A stretch of DNA of 64,000 nucleotides from Rutidosis leptorrhynchoides. Lineage: Eukaryota > Streptophyta > Magnoliopsida > Asterales > Asteraceae. The position numbers and the translations under genes were made by a program. The notes beneath the pieces were generated by a model that ran no database searches, had not been told where the DNA came from, and saw only the letters and a list, made by a program, of their open reading frames with translations. The stretch is from assembly GCF_046630445.1 (NCBI RefSeq), contig NC_092343.1:141229501-141293500 (forward strand). The letters run 5' to 3'. Below, in pieces: positions 1 to 10,888 of this stretch; the first letter of the stretch is position 1, and every line of letters starts with the position of its first letter.

Positions 1-273
1 CAAGGTGGCGAGTGGTAGTGTGGATGGGGTTATGGTGGTTGTGGATCAATGAAAAGAAATAGCAGTGGTAAATGGTTTGGGTGGCGATTATAGTTGTCGA
101 TCAAGAGTCACCAAGGTGGTGACGGGTTTTCAATGAAGCAAGAAGGAAATAAGAAGTGGAGAAGGAGAGAAAGATGGGTGATAGTTGAAATGGTCTCTTG
201 GCTTAAGTATAAACAATAAGAAGGTGGTGAAAGTTGTAATGGTTTTCCGGTGATGGCGAGTGGATGAAGGTGG
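1..273 (-). mobile_element. LTR fragment of element B, left of the A insertion
   Basis: This is the middle of a long minus-strand LTR. It matches 39684-39957 and 47821-48095, where the same sequence runs on uninterrupted through GTGGCCGTTGGTGAC. Here it is cut at CCGTT by element A and resumes at 21105. The LTR start lies before the window. I see no gene in it; ORFs here are translations of LTR sequence. Confidence 0.85.
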
Positions 274-278
274 CCGTT
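274..278. repeat. Target-site duplication of element A (left copy)
   Basis: CCGTT at 274-278 is repeated at 21100-21104, directly outside the TG...CA ends of element A. Two other copies of the target sequence (near 39955 and 48093) carry a single CCGTT, which confirms that it was duplicated on insertion. Confidence 0.93.
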
Positions 279-2929
279 TGAAAGGACCCGTTCATATATA
301 TTATAAACGATTCACAATAGTTGATTACATCGCGAGGTATTTGACCTCTATATGATACATTTTACAAACATTGCATTCGTTTTTAAAAGACAAACTTTCT
401 TTACAAAGAAAGTTGACGGCATGCACACCATTTGATAATACATCCAACTATAATTGACATAATAATAATCTTGATGAACTCAATGACTCGAATGCAACGT
501 CTTTCAAAATATGCTATGAATGACTCCAAGTAATATCCTTAAAATGAGCTAATGCACAGCGGAAGATTTCTTTAATACCTGAGAATAACATGCTTTAAAG
601 TGTCAACTAAAAGGTTGGTGAGTTCATAGGTTTATCATAACAATCATTTCAATATATTAATAGACCACAAGATTTTCGTTTATAAATATATGTACACTCG
701 CAAGTGTATAAAAGTATTCTATAAGTTGTAGGCACTCGGTAACAAGCCTTAACGTTCATGTTTTACCCTCTGAAAGTACACCGAATCAGGTGTGTTATAT
801 AAACCTCGAAGTACTAAAGCATCCCATAGTCAGGATGGGGTTGTCAAGCCCGATAGATCTATCTTTAGGATTCGCGCCTACCAGTCATACACCAGTAGTT
901 ATAGTTACCAAGCTAAGGGGATATTTCTGGTTTAAACCCACGTAGAATTAGTTTTAGTACTTGTGCCTATTTCGTAAAACAGTTATAAAATATGCATGTA
1001 TTCTCAGCCCAAAAATATATAATGCAAAAGCATTTAAAAAGGGAGCTATGAAAACTCACCATACTGTATTTCGTAGTAAAAATACATATAACGTCATTTA
1101 ACAAGTGCAAGGTTGGCCTCGGATTCACGAACCTATATTAATTATATATATTTATATGTTGGTCAATATTTGTCTAACAATTTTTGGTCAAGTCATAGTG
1201 TACCACAATCCTAATGCTCGAGACTAATATGCAAAAGTCAACAAAAGTCAACTTGACCCAAAATGACTTCTAAAATTTATACGTGTTTATTATATAACTT
1301 AACTATAGTCGTTTTATATATTTAAATATATTTATTAGATTTTATAATAATAAAAGTCATTTATTAATAAAAATTTATATTAACGTTTATATATAATATA
1401 TACTTTTATATATCTTAAGTAGTAAAATTTATAAAGTTCACTTAATATCGTAAAACTATAGTGGTAAGTATTATTAATGTAATTATATTACGCGTGGTGA
1501 AAAATATCTTTGTATCCCCTATTTATTTGATAAAATAATATTGATCATAATAATAATAAGTAAAAGTTGTATTATTTTGTAATAATAATTATTATTATTC
1601 AATAACAATATTTATATTTACTAAAAATGGTATTATGATAAAATGATAATACTAACATAATAGTAATAATGATATTTTATAATAACAATGATATTTCTAT
1701 TAAAATAATAACGACGATAGTAATAATAATCATTTTAACAATAATACTAAAATTCAGTTGACTATAACTTCTAATCCGTTCATCAAAACCATTTGATATC
1801 TAAATGAAAAGTTTTTAATTTTTCGCTAGCTTTCCAATGGCATGCATATCATATACCCTATCTCAGTAGCATATGTATCTAATTCAGGATTCAACAAACC
1901 TATCTAAGGACAATATCGAATGTACAAGCATGCATAATCCTATATACTCGAGCACTAGTCAGGGATACACTATTGATATATAAAAGTTAAGTTATGAGTG
2001 CTCACGTATCAATATTGAGATTCAATATTGCAGGAAAGTACGTGGACGCAACAGAGATGATAAACACTAGTTTGACTCACTAGCAATACTCCCGAACCAT
2101 ATACATAACCTCCATAGCTTTAACCCATAATTTCCTTAGCTCTATCCCGCTCGAAAAACAATTTCAAAATCACTCGGACAGCACTCCGTCGTAATATTTT
2201 ATGTATACTGATAATATCTTGAAATAATACGGAGTAAATATATATATATGTAAATCGATTGAGAGAGTTTAGAGAAAATATTTTCAAGTTTCTATGAAAT
2301 AATGAAACCTATTGAATTCTATTTATAATAGATTTTTGAATTATTAAAGTGAATTATTAAAGTTAAAGTAAAGTAAAAGTAAAGTAAAGTAAAGGTAAAG
2401 TTAAAGTATAGTAAAAGTATAAAACTATGTACGTATAATACGCGTATAAATATATATAATATTAATTTAAATCGTTATATATATTTAATAAAATAAAATA
2501 TTAATATCGTTATCTTTATCATACTGGTTAAGTAATGAGTTGTTAAAAGTGATTCTAGATATTTATAAAAGTTATATACGTTTTAATAATAAAGTTCTTT
2601 TTAAACTGAAAATGTTTTTGTACGTTTGAAAATAGATTAATAGAATATTATGGAAACCAATTTTCCACTAGCTTTTGTCTAACTTTCGTAAATGACACTT
2701 TTTATTTTTATTTATAAATAGCTTTACAAATTATTCCGAATATCGTTAAGAGGAATAGATTTTCTCAAATTATAGTGGACCTCTCAACAGAGACTTGTAA
2801 TCATAATTCAATGTTTCTGATAATTCAATCATTTAATATATATTTTTTTAATTTCGTCGATAATCATATTGAAACAAATACGTTCATATAAAGCATTATA
2901 CGTTTAAATTCTTTATTAATATTTTTAAG

Positions 2930-2983
<54 letters not shown>

Positions 2984-3160
2984 TATACATATTTATTTAT
3001 ATATAACGGTTCGTGAATCGTCGGAATTTGGTCAAGGTTATAATCAATGTATGAACACAATTTAAAATTCTTGAGATTTAACTTAACAAACTTTGCTTAT
3101 CGTGTCGGAATAATATAAAGATAAAGTTTAAATTTGGTTGGAAATTTCCGGGTTGTCACA
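279..3160 (-). repeat. Element A 3' LTR
   Basis: The 2882-bp LTR starts TGAAAGGACCC and ends GGTTGTCACA on the plus strand. It contains the U5 hairpin at 334-348, a conserved leader block near 554-591, the palindrome GATAGATCTATC at 852-863, and a TA repeat at 2935-2973. No protein-coding gene is visible. Confidence 0.92.
2935..2973. repeat. TA microsatellite in element A 3' LTR
   Basis: About 19 TA units. The equivalent position in the other LTR (20832-20917) is more than twice as long, so the repeat has changed length since insertion. Confidence 0.95.
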
Positions 3161-3196
3161 GTACCTACCCGTTAAAGAAATTTCGTTCCGAAATTT
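3161..3196 (-). promoter_or_regulatory. Element A polypurine tract and adjacent palindrome
   Basis: Read on the minus strand, GGGTAGGTAC directly precedes the 3' LTR and would prime plus-strand DNA synthesis. Next to it lies AAATTTCG-TTC-CGAAATTT (3178-3196), a perfect 8-bp inverted repeat shared in near-identical form by every gypsy element in the window. Confidence 0.85.
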
Positions 3197-3514
3197 GAAT
3201 GGGATGGTCATGGCTGACAATAAGTATGTTTTCATGATGTATACGAGTTGAAAATTAGAGTTTTATTATCATCAAGTAATATAGATAAAGCAATTTGATT
3301 TTTGTGAAGAGTACGAGTGAAGTTATCACAAAAGAATAAAATGAGTAAATGCACGTTCTTTTTAACCAATGACATAGTCACGGTTGATTTCCGGAATTCA
3401 AGGAATTTAGAGAAAATCTTCATAATAAGATTTGGTTCTTCGGTAATTAAGGAAGTTAGGATCTGCTTTGATTAAATGCGATAATCTGTTTTGATTTCTC
3501 TGTTGATATTTTAC

Positions 3515-3777
3515 TATATATCCACCCCCTTCGTTTCCTTATTTTCACAACTCACACCTTTTATTCTTTCTCCCTCAATTCATACTTTATAGCACTCGCT
3601 AATATGCTCCATCCAGTTCTGATTCTTGATATACTCCTTACTTTCATATCTGTCATTCTTCTTTTTCATCTGCCGCAGGAAGAATCTATTTACTTCTACT
3701 ATACTCTTGGTTTTATAGTGTTTTTAGTTCTCCCGTGTCTTTATATTGCTATATGCATCGATATATATGGTTTGTAA
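3515..3777 (+). pseudogene. Antisense hydrophobic ORF of element A, frameshifted
   Basis: The start codon at 3604 opens a 57-codon frame beginning MLHPVLILDILLTF and ending at TAA 3775-3777. It runs opposite to element A. The same start and first 20 or so codons appear in B (22711) and D (41965). Relative to the 80-codon version in B, a base is missing after the GAAGAA codons (about 3680), which changes the frame and shortens the product. A degenerate TATA-like stretch (TATATAT near 3515) lies about 90 bp upstream, where B and D have TATAAAT. I do not recognise the product; the residues suggest a small membrane protein. Confidence 0.45.
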
Positions 3778-4366
3778 TTTCTGGATTGTTGTTGGGTTTT
3801 ATATCTTCCCTTATACTTCAAAGTCCCTACTTCTGTCTTCTATAATCATTGTCATCCACAGTTAATACTCCCTCCTATTTGCTGCGATTTATACTCCAAT
3901 TCCTATTTTGGAGCTTTGTCCTTTCATTTCTTCTTCTTGCGATTAAGCATCGCTTGTAATGGTCCATAATTCGCAGATATAAATTTCAGAATGAACATTG
4001 TTAATGTTCTAAGAAGAAAATGGTAATGGCACGGTCTTGATTTGTTAAATTACCAGAATACCCTGGAAAAGACCGAATCATCAAGAAATATTTTCTTAAT
4101 ATTTTAGAGGATAAATAGAATACAAGAGTCGTGTAACAGGGCACATGATGATGTTATGATCTGTGAATCATCACGTTCCATTTAAAAACTCAGCATGACT
4201 TACTGTAATATAATCACGTTGATCAAGTGTCATTATATTATACTAACTCATGCTTCAGTTCCCAACACTACTTCAATAGTATACATATTTTAAATTCGAA
4301 TTTTTCAGAATTTAGAAACTAAAATAGTTTCTTTTATGATGTAATACGGATAGCGCAAAGAGATAA

Positions 4367-4540
4367 ATGATTTCTAATAACAATAGTTATGAAGATATCT
4401 TCAGAAACATTGAAGATATTTATAATGAAAGATATGATGATATCTTAGAATATCTAAGATCAGAGGATGATGAAGAATATTATTCACAAGGGTTTAGAGT
4501 CAGGAGTAAGGTATTTGATAATAATTTCAGCAGACACTGA
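4367..4540 (+). CDS. Small acidic ORF in the antisense module of element A (hypothetical)
   Basis: This is a 57-codon frame, ATG at 4367 and TGA at 4538-4540. The product is rich in Asp, Glu and Tyr, with an internal stretch YDDILEYLRSEDDEEYY. Related sequence occurs at about 29630-29750 (C, A-like, with a frame-breaking deletion) and in B, C and D in a diverged form. I do not recognise it. It may be a separate peptide, an exon of the antisense module, or chance; the broken copy in C argues against strong constraint. Confidence 0.25.
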   Translation: MISNNNSYEDIFRNIEDIYNERYDDILEYLRSEDDEEYYSQGFRVRSKVFDNNFSRH

Positions 4541-5010
4541 ATCATTTGGATTCTTTGAAGGCAGGTTTAGTCTTTGTGATTTGTCCACAGTCTCCTTCAT
4601 GGTTTGCTTAATCCGTTTTCCAGTTCCAAACCTTCTCTTTTTCTGAGCTTTTCTAACACACTATCCTTTATTATCAAACTTTTGACTGTTAAGGTCGTTT
4701 ACAGTTTTTGCTGCTTCATCAGCATTTTTCAGACTTCGGAGAACTAGTTTACAGTTTAGGGTGTTTTTCAGAAACTTCACATTCGCCGTATATAAGTCCA
4801 GGAGATAGACGTTATATGTATAATTGTTGGCGTCGACATACTATGAGATTTCAAAATACTGATTGCTAAATCCCAATGATTCGTATGGCAATTCCCGTTA
4901 CAAGAGGCAGATGAGTAAGTGATGGGGTTTTGATAAATATAATGATTTTTCAAAAAATCCTAGATCATTACGGTTGATGATAAGTTTACTGCTAATGTGG
5001 CGAGATAAGA

Positions 5011-5156
5011 AAGGTTCCCCAGTAACAATGGCGAAAGGGCAACGTATCTATCGAGGTTATAATAAGACTAGTCCGACTAAAAAGTCGAGGTTGACTTGCT
5101 GGAGCTGTGACAAAACTGGCTACTTTGAAAAGAAATTGAAAAGTCATTTTAGCTAA
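5011..5156 (+). pseudogene. Ty1/copia-type gag zinc-knuckle fragment inside element A
   Basis: The plus strand encodes a Lys/Asn-rich stretch followed by LTCWSCDKTGYFEKK. This is a CCHC zinc knuckle (C-X2-C-X4-H-X4-C) in which the His has become Tyr and the last Cys is lost. The surrounding composition looks like a copia gag, not the gypsy gag of element E. It lies antisense to element A. Versions at 24000-24075 (B), 30600-30690 (C) and 43235-43320 (D) show it was present in the family ancestor. It is degenerate and I infer no function. Confidence 0.55.
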
Positions 5157-5879
5157 TAAATGCCAATGGGTCTGACACGGATACGTGTTAAACTATGACT
5201 TTGGTTTCGAAAGTTTTTCAGGTGTATAACTGTGATTAACATATGGTTAGATCATCAGCTCGATTGTTCATTGTTTGGAGTGTCTTCAGGAATTTCGGAG
5301 AGTTTGAACACAGTTTGTAATCGTTAATATACATATGATGTTCTAACACAGTTTTGAAGCCAAAGTATAGCTTTGAAAGATGTAGGAATCTAAGAGTGAT
5401 GTGTTCTGTTAAATCATGACTTGGATTTTGATTTGTCAAAATCAGAATGCGTAATCAAATTTGGGTGAGAATGGTTATTTTGATTACTATACAAGAATGT
5501 ATATTGTTGTGAGATTTTGGGAGTATAGTTGATGATTTGCTTAATCAGATTCGAAAAATGTAACATATTAATTTTGAATTTATATATCTCTCGGGTATTA
5601 CCTACCCGTTAAAAAAAATTTTCACAATTAATATTTTGTACAACAGAATATTATTACAGTCTTTATGAAAATATATATGTGCATATTTTCTTCAGATGTA
5701 ACATAGATTTAATGAGTTAATATTAAATTAAACTCATTTGATTTACGGCTAAAACTAGAACTGAATAATCCGTAAAGACTTTAGAAATTACATAACTTTT
5801 ACGGAGTATTTATTCAATAAAATTGAAATTATGAATTAATACTTCGTTATTTGTTGGTGTTTGTAACCCTTGCACCATA

Positions 5880-6268
5880 TTCTCTAAAGCCACTACTCGA
5901 GCGCGAAGCTCGTTGACTTCTTCTATTACACCGGGGTGATTGTCGGTTCAGACGAGTGGATAAATAAAATCTAGAATTTAATGTAGTATATAATCGTGAC
6001 GAGATACTCTGGAAATGAGAGAGAAAATGGTGTTTCGGACAGGTTCGCCGGTAAGTGCTTCAGGTTCATCACCAAGAGGGCAATGTGGTGGATGGAAAGG
6101 ATCGCCTTCTTCTTGTCTCAAATGATTAAGGAGGCTATGAACCCATCCCCAATTCATCCAGAATAGATGATGGCTGATTGGTTGGTCCATTCCGGTCACA
6201 CTGCTTTCGGAGCTTGCATGGGATTCCATATCGGAATTTGAGGGACTTGAACTAATGACGAATTCCAT
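5880..6268 (-). pseudogene. Sense 5' ORF of element A (GEPVRNT protein), broken
   Basis: On the element-sense strand a 96-codon frame starts at 6268. It has a Ser/Asp/Glu-rich N-terminus (SSPSNSDMESHASSESS), a Trp-rich middle and the motif EALTGEPVRNTIFSLISRVSRHDY, then stops at 5978. Beyond the stop the same conserved protein continues in broken form, with a short heptad-like segment NELRARVVALENMV near 5880-5930. Element D has the most complete relative (44505-45011). It occupies the place between primer site and gag where element E carries its accessory ORF. Function unknown; it is not an enzyme. Confidence 0.55.
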
Positions 6269-6635
6269 TTCGTTCGACTGAATAAAGGATTTTTCGATAT
6301 AAATGATTTTTCGGCTATCGGGTGGTATTCTAATTACATAGAATATCTATATATATAGCGCAAAAGATTTCGTAGATTACGAAGGAATTTACAGGATATG
6401 TAAGGCAATGTTTACAGTAACAGATACGCTAAGATATGAATTTTGTCTATACACTATTCATGCAATCAATGCAGTAAGACGTGTTTAGACTAAGAATAAT
6501 AAGCAGACAATTTCCGACATAAATGATAAGCAAAACTTTTGACAATGCAGACACGGTCGAAGTCCAGACTCACTAATGCATCCTAACGACTATCAGTTAG
6601 ACACACTAATGCAGACCCGGTTCACTAAGACCACC

Positions 6636-6655
6636 GCTCTGATACCAACTGAAAG
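6636..6655 (-). promoter_or_regulatory. Extra tRNA-Met primer-binding site in element A
   Basis: GCTCTGATACCAACTGAAAG here is repeated exactly at 6863-6882, the true primer site/LTR junction. The minus strand reads TGGTATCAGAGC, complementary to the 3' end of initiator tRNA-Met. The first four LTR bases are part of the duplicated 20-mer. Confidence 0.85.
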
Positions 6656-6862
6656 TTGGGGACGCATCCCACTCAGTGCCTTCTCAGCTAACCGCCTGGT
6701 GACCACTGAGCGTACCTCAGACACTGATTTTACGGCCCGCCTCTCGGCAACGTACAGCCAACCCTAATAGGGACCGCGAGGAGTAAGAGCCAATGCTTCG
6801 TCACAGGTAACACTGTGAGAACCCCCTCTACGATTAACCCGCTAATAAACGGCATTAAACCA
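6656..6862. other. GC-rich 207-bp insert between duplicated primer sites
   Basis: B, C and D have one primer site directly at the LTR. In A about 207 bp of different, more GC-rich DNA separates two copies of it. A 43-bp portion (6698-6740) resembles 60612-60654 in element F (shared blocks GGTGACCACTGAG and CGGCCCGC). Source unknown. The overlapping 63-codon plus-strand frame at 6576-6767 spans the junction and is unlikely to be a gene. Confidence 0.6.
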
Positions 6863-6876
6863 GCTCTGATACCAAC
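6863..6876 (-). promoter_or_regulatory. Element A primer-binding site
   Basis: The minus strand reads GTTGGTATCAGAGC directly beside the 5' LTR. TGGTATCAGAGC is complementary to the 3' end of plant initiator tRNA-Met, the usual primer of Tekay-type and many other plant gypsy elements. Confidence 0.88.
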
Positions 6877-7350
6877 TGAAAGGACCCGTTCATATATATT
6901 ATAAACGATTCACAATAGTTGATTACATCGCGAGGTATTTGACCTCTATATGATACATTTTACAAACATTGCATTCGTTTTTAAAAGACAAACTTTATTT
7001 ACAACGAAAGTTGACGGCATGCACACCATTTGATAATACATCCAACTATAATTGACATAATAATAATCTTGATGAACTCAATCACTCGAATGCAACGTCT
7101 TTCAAAATATGCCATGAATGACTCCAAGTAATATCCTTAAAATGAGCTAATGCACAGCGGAATATTTCTTTAATACCAGAGAATAACATGCTTTAAAGTG
7201 TCAACCAAAAGGTTGGTGAGTTCATAGGTTTATCATAACAATCATTTCAATATATTAATAGACCACAAGATTTTCGTTTATAAATATATGTACACTCGCA
7301 AGTGTATAAAAGTATTCTATAAGTTGTAGGCACTCGGTAACAAGCCTTAA
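6877..7350 (-). repeat. Element A 5' LTR, first segment
   Basis: Matches 279-752 of the 3' LTR. The match ends in CTTAA, where element E inserted, and resumes at 18643. Confidence 0.93.
7346..7350. repeat. Target-site duplication of element E (left copy)
   Basis: CTTAA at 7346-7350 is repeated at 18643-18647. The uninterrupted LTR of A (near 750) has a single CTTAA between AACAAGC and CGTTCATG, which shows both the duplication and the empty site. Confidence 0.95.
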
Positions 7351-10229
7351 TGTAATGACCCGCACTTTTTCGATCATTCTATACTTATAAGATTAATATT
7401 TACATAAATTAAACCTTACCAACATGATAAGCAATCCAAATTGTTGAGATTTATGTTTCCGAAACGAGTTTTACACAACGTGTGACCGTCTAGTTTGACC
7501 GATGATATCACGAACCATACAATATATGATAATTATACGTTTGTGTATATATATGTATATATACATATTTAACATGATTAATGAATGTTTTAATATCTTA
7601 TTTTGTATCAATAACAATAAGTTATAAGTATATTTTGAAACTACTAACTTAAGTTTTCAAAACGATAACCATACGTAACGTTAATTGACATAAATACTTA
7701 TAATCTATAATGTTTATACATATATCGTATAAGTAATGTATTTAATCACTTTTAAGAACTTAAATACATAAAACCATATAAGTGTATTCACAAAAGATAG
7801 CTATATTTGAATCCTCATTCCATTTTTCACAAAATTTCTATACGTATATCTAGAGTATATGTACTCGTATCATACCTAACTTCTATACGTATTTACTATT
7901 GGTATATACACATCAAATCACCACCTAACTAGCCCTTGTTACTGCCCTAAGGTAGAGGTAATTGCTTTTGTGTGATTGTTTGACAAATACACAAGATTAC
8001 AAGCTAAAAGTTTTGTCCTTTCCCCCCCCCCTAAATCACGTTTTTAAGGAGGATCATGTATCCTCATTTTGATTCAACTTTCACTTCCATTTTCTAGCTA
8101 AAACACACACTCTTTCTAAACCCTTAAACTCCATAACCATTCAGCAAGAAACCATGAAGATCTAGCCATAGAAACAAGCTTTAAACACCATAAGAAAACC
8201 CTTACAAAAACACTTCAAGAATTCTTCCAAGAACACAAACTTACTTCCAATCTTTCATCCAATTCCATCACCCTTTTGGTTCTAGGTTCTTACTCCTCTT
8301 TTACAGCAACCTTGTCCAAGGAACTTGAGGTAGTAACTATGTTCATAACCTTATTCGATTCATATATATATAGCTATCTTATTTTGTGGTATAAAATTTT
8401 AACAACAAGAACATAGTTTGAATGTTTTCAAACTTGTTTGCAAACTAAATAGATCCTTCTAACTTAACTTTTAAAATACTTCAAGACCTGTAATATAACT
8501 TTGGTTTTTCAAAGAACACCTTAAAAACTGTTTTTACGACGTCGGAGTGCAACCGGGGGCTGTTTTGGGTTGGATAATTAAAAACCATCTTAAACTTTGA
8601 ATTGGAGGCTTATTTTCTGGAAAATTGATATTTACTATGAATATGTTAAGACATAAAAATTTCATGATTTAACTTAAAGTATAAGTATTTTTAGAAAAAT
8701 AATCATTTAAGGTTGTTTACATGATGGAAAATGATCAACTTCATAAGTTTCGCTAAAGTTTGACCTATGACCTGTGATTTCGAATACAAACTAAGGTATT
8801 TACAGTTCATAGTCTTAAAGAGGGACTCGATCCAAGGAAGTGGCAAGTTGAATCAACGAAAATGGAGTTGTAACGAAGAAACTATGACCAAAACGAGATC
8901 GGATATCTAAGACTAGTTTAGCTACGAAAATAATTGGAGAAAATTAAATAAATCACATCTTTTTAAAATAACATGATATTTTATATATATGTACTCATAA
9001 TTTAATTTTATATGGTTCAGGATCACCCGTAAACAATACGAGAAGATTAATCATAAGATCCCATGATTGTACGCAACACGTCATTTGACAACACCGGTAC
9101 TTTATGTACGCAACACGTCATTTGACAACACCGGTACCGTGGGTCAAGATTAATCTCGACCAATACATATACGATGGGGGTTTTTATTTATTTCAATGGG
9201 GGTTTATTAAACACCTAAAAATGAACCATTAACATTGAATTACTAACATCGGACTGCTAACTACGGACTAAGGAATTATTAAAAGTATTAAAAGTATTAT
9301 AAGTATATATATGTGACGTTTGTTTAAAAAGAAAAGGTATTGATATATTATATATGGATAGGTTCGTGATATCAATCGGAGACCAAGTCAAAATTACATA
9401 TCTTCAAGACGAAAGTGAGTATATAGTCCCACTTTTAAACTCTAAATATTTCGGGATGAGAATACATGTATTTTATGTTTTACGATATGGACACAAGTAA
9501 CTGAAAAATATATTCTACGTTGAGTTGTACCACTGGCATACTTCCCTGTAGCTTGGTAACTGTTATTTACAGCGGTATTGTAAACGCGAATCCTGTTGAT
9601 AGATCTATCGGGCCTGACAACCCCAACCGGACTGGACGACCAGTATTCAACGGTTGCACAGTACTTCGTTTCGTGACTACACTTGGTACGGTGTAGTAAG
9701 ATTTCATAATAAAGGGAATATGCGACGTGATTAAATGTTAAGTATGGTTACCAAGTGCTCAACCACTTAGAATATTTTTATTAAAACGTTTATATATGAA
9801 ATCTTGTGGTCTATATATATATTGCTGCCGGCATTAAACCTATATCTCACCAACTTTATGTTGACGTTTTAAACATGTCTATTCTCAGGTGATAATTAGA
9901 AGCTTCCGCTGCAACATGTTGAATTTAAACAAGATCTTGAGTATGCATATTTGTGTCAAAAATAAAACTGCATATCGGAGGATTTGTAATGTAAAATATG
10001 CTAGAAATCGTATTGTTATCATCACATGTAAAGTTTGTAAGTCTAAGATTATCGCTAAACGATAATCATCTTTTTATTGTCTAAAGCTTGTATTAAAATA
10101 AGAGTTATGGTTTGTAATGTAAAATAAATGCAGTTGTTCTTTTAAAAATGTCGCATATAGAGGTCAATACCTCGCAATGAAATCATACGTTATCTAACTC
10201 GTTCTTATGGTTAAGGACGGGTTATGACA
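7351..10229 (+). repeat. Element E 5' LTR
   Basis: Starts TGTAATGACCCG and ends GGGTTATGACA. It carries a direct repeat at 9067-9138, the palindrome GATAGATCTATC at 9598-9609, the conserved leader block 9881-9911 and the U5 hairpin 10160-10173. It lacks about 30 bp present in the 3' LTR at 16873-16915. It contains no protein gene. Confidence 0.95.
9067..9138 (+). repeat. Direct repeat pair in element E LTR
   Basis: TGTACGCAACACGTCATTTG and the following ACAACACCGGTAC occur twice, about 38 bp apart. The pair is also present in the 3' LTR (17482-17551), and a diverged pair (ACACAATACGTCG twice) occupies the same place in the G LTR near 50855-50905. This suggests a maintained LTR motif pair, possibly a transcription-factor site. 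Confidence 0.75.
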
Positions 10230-10231
10230 TG

Positions 10232-10249
10232 TGGTATCAGAGCGGTGGT
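10232..10249 (+). promoter_or_regulatory. Element E primer-binding site (tRNA-Met)
   Basis: TGGTATCAGAGC begins two bases after the LTR end, complementary to the 3' end of initiator tRNA-Met. It is the expected start of minus-strand DNA synthesis. Confidence 0.92.
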
Positions 10250-10417
10250 CTTAGCGAACCAGGTTTGCATTAGTGTGTCTAACTGATAAGTCGTTAGGAT
10301 ACATTAGTAAGTCTGGACTTTGACCGGGTCTGATTTAAAAACCATTGCTTATCATTGTTGGTTAAAATTGGTATGTAAATATTATGTAGTACTAATGGGT
10401 TAGTTGTTGTGTGATAG

Positions 10418-10888
10418 ATGTCGGGCTCAAAACTTGTCATCGCGTTCAGCGACTCCGAACCAGAATCTTCAGATGGTGTTCCAGTCATTAACCTATCCGA
10501 TGACGAAAATAATATCTTTGGGGAAGACTCACAAATTCCGGATGAACCGACTATAGAGAACCCGGAAAGTGAACCCGAGGAGGAAAGTGAACCTGAGGAG
10601 GAAAGTGAACCCGAGGAGGAAAGTGAACCCGAGGAAGAAATACAGGAAATTACAAAAGACGAGTTCGAACTAGGAAAGAAACGAAAGGCTAATGAATTAG
10701 AAAATTCAAATCCCGAGTTTAGTAAGGATGATGTGGCACCAACTCCACTAGACACTACCACCCCTATTCCCGCTATTCCTATTCGTTCTATCCCGGCATC
10801 CAGTTCTTCAGTCCCACAGCCAAAATATAGGCAGACAGCCAGGATAAGCGTTAAGCGATTTTTTGAACCTAAACGTCCTAGAAAATAG
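10418..10888 (+). CDS. Accessory ORF of element E: acidic protein with two SUMO-interaction-like motifs
   Basis: This is a 156-codon frame between the primer site and gag. The protein starts MSGSKLVIAFSDSEPESSDG and then reads VPVINLSDDE. Both LVIAFSDSE (residues 6-14) and VINLSDDE (23-30) have the form of SUMO-interacting motifs: a short Val/Ile/Leu core followed by Ser and acidic residues. Next comes a tandem ESEPEE repeat (four copies, about residues 50-75). Basic patches GKKRKANE (about residue 87) and KRFFEPKRPRK (C-terminus) look like nuclear localisation signals. This suggests a nuclear acidic adaptor, but that is inference. Extra ORFs before gag are known in plant LTR elements; I do not recognise this one. 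The long frame on the opposite strand is a shadow caused by the repeats. Confidence 0.7.
   Translation: MSGSKLVIAFSDSEPESSDGVPVINLSDDENNIFGEDSQIPDEPTIENPESEPEEESEPEEESEPEEESEPEEEIQEITKDEFELGKKRKANELENSNPEFSKDDVAPTPLDTTTPIPAIPIRSIPASSSSVPQPKYRQTARISVKRFFEPKRPRK

Noticed and set aside
5236..5439. 67-codon minus-strand frame in element A
   Set aside because: No matching frame in B, C or D and no recognisable product.
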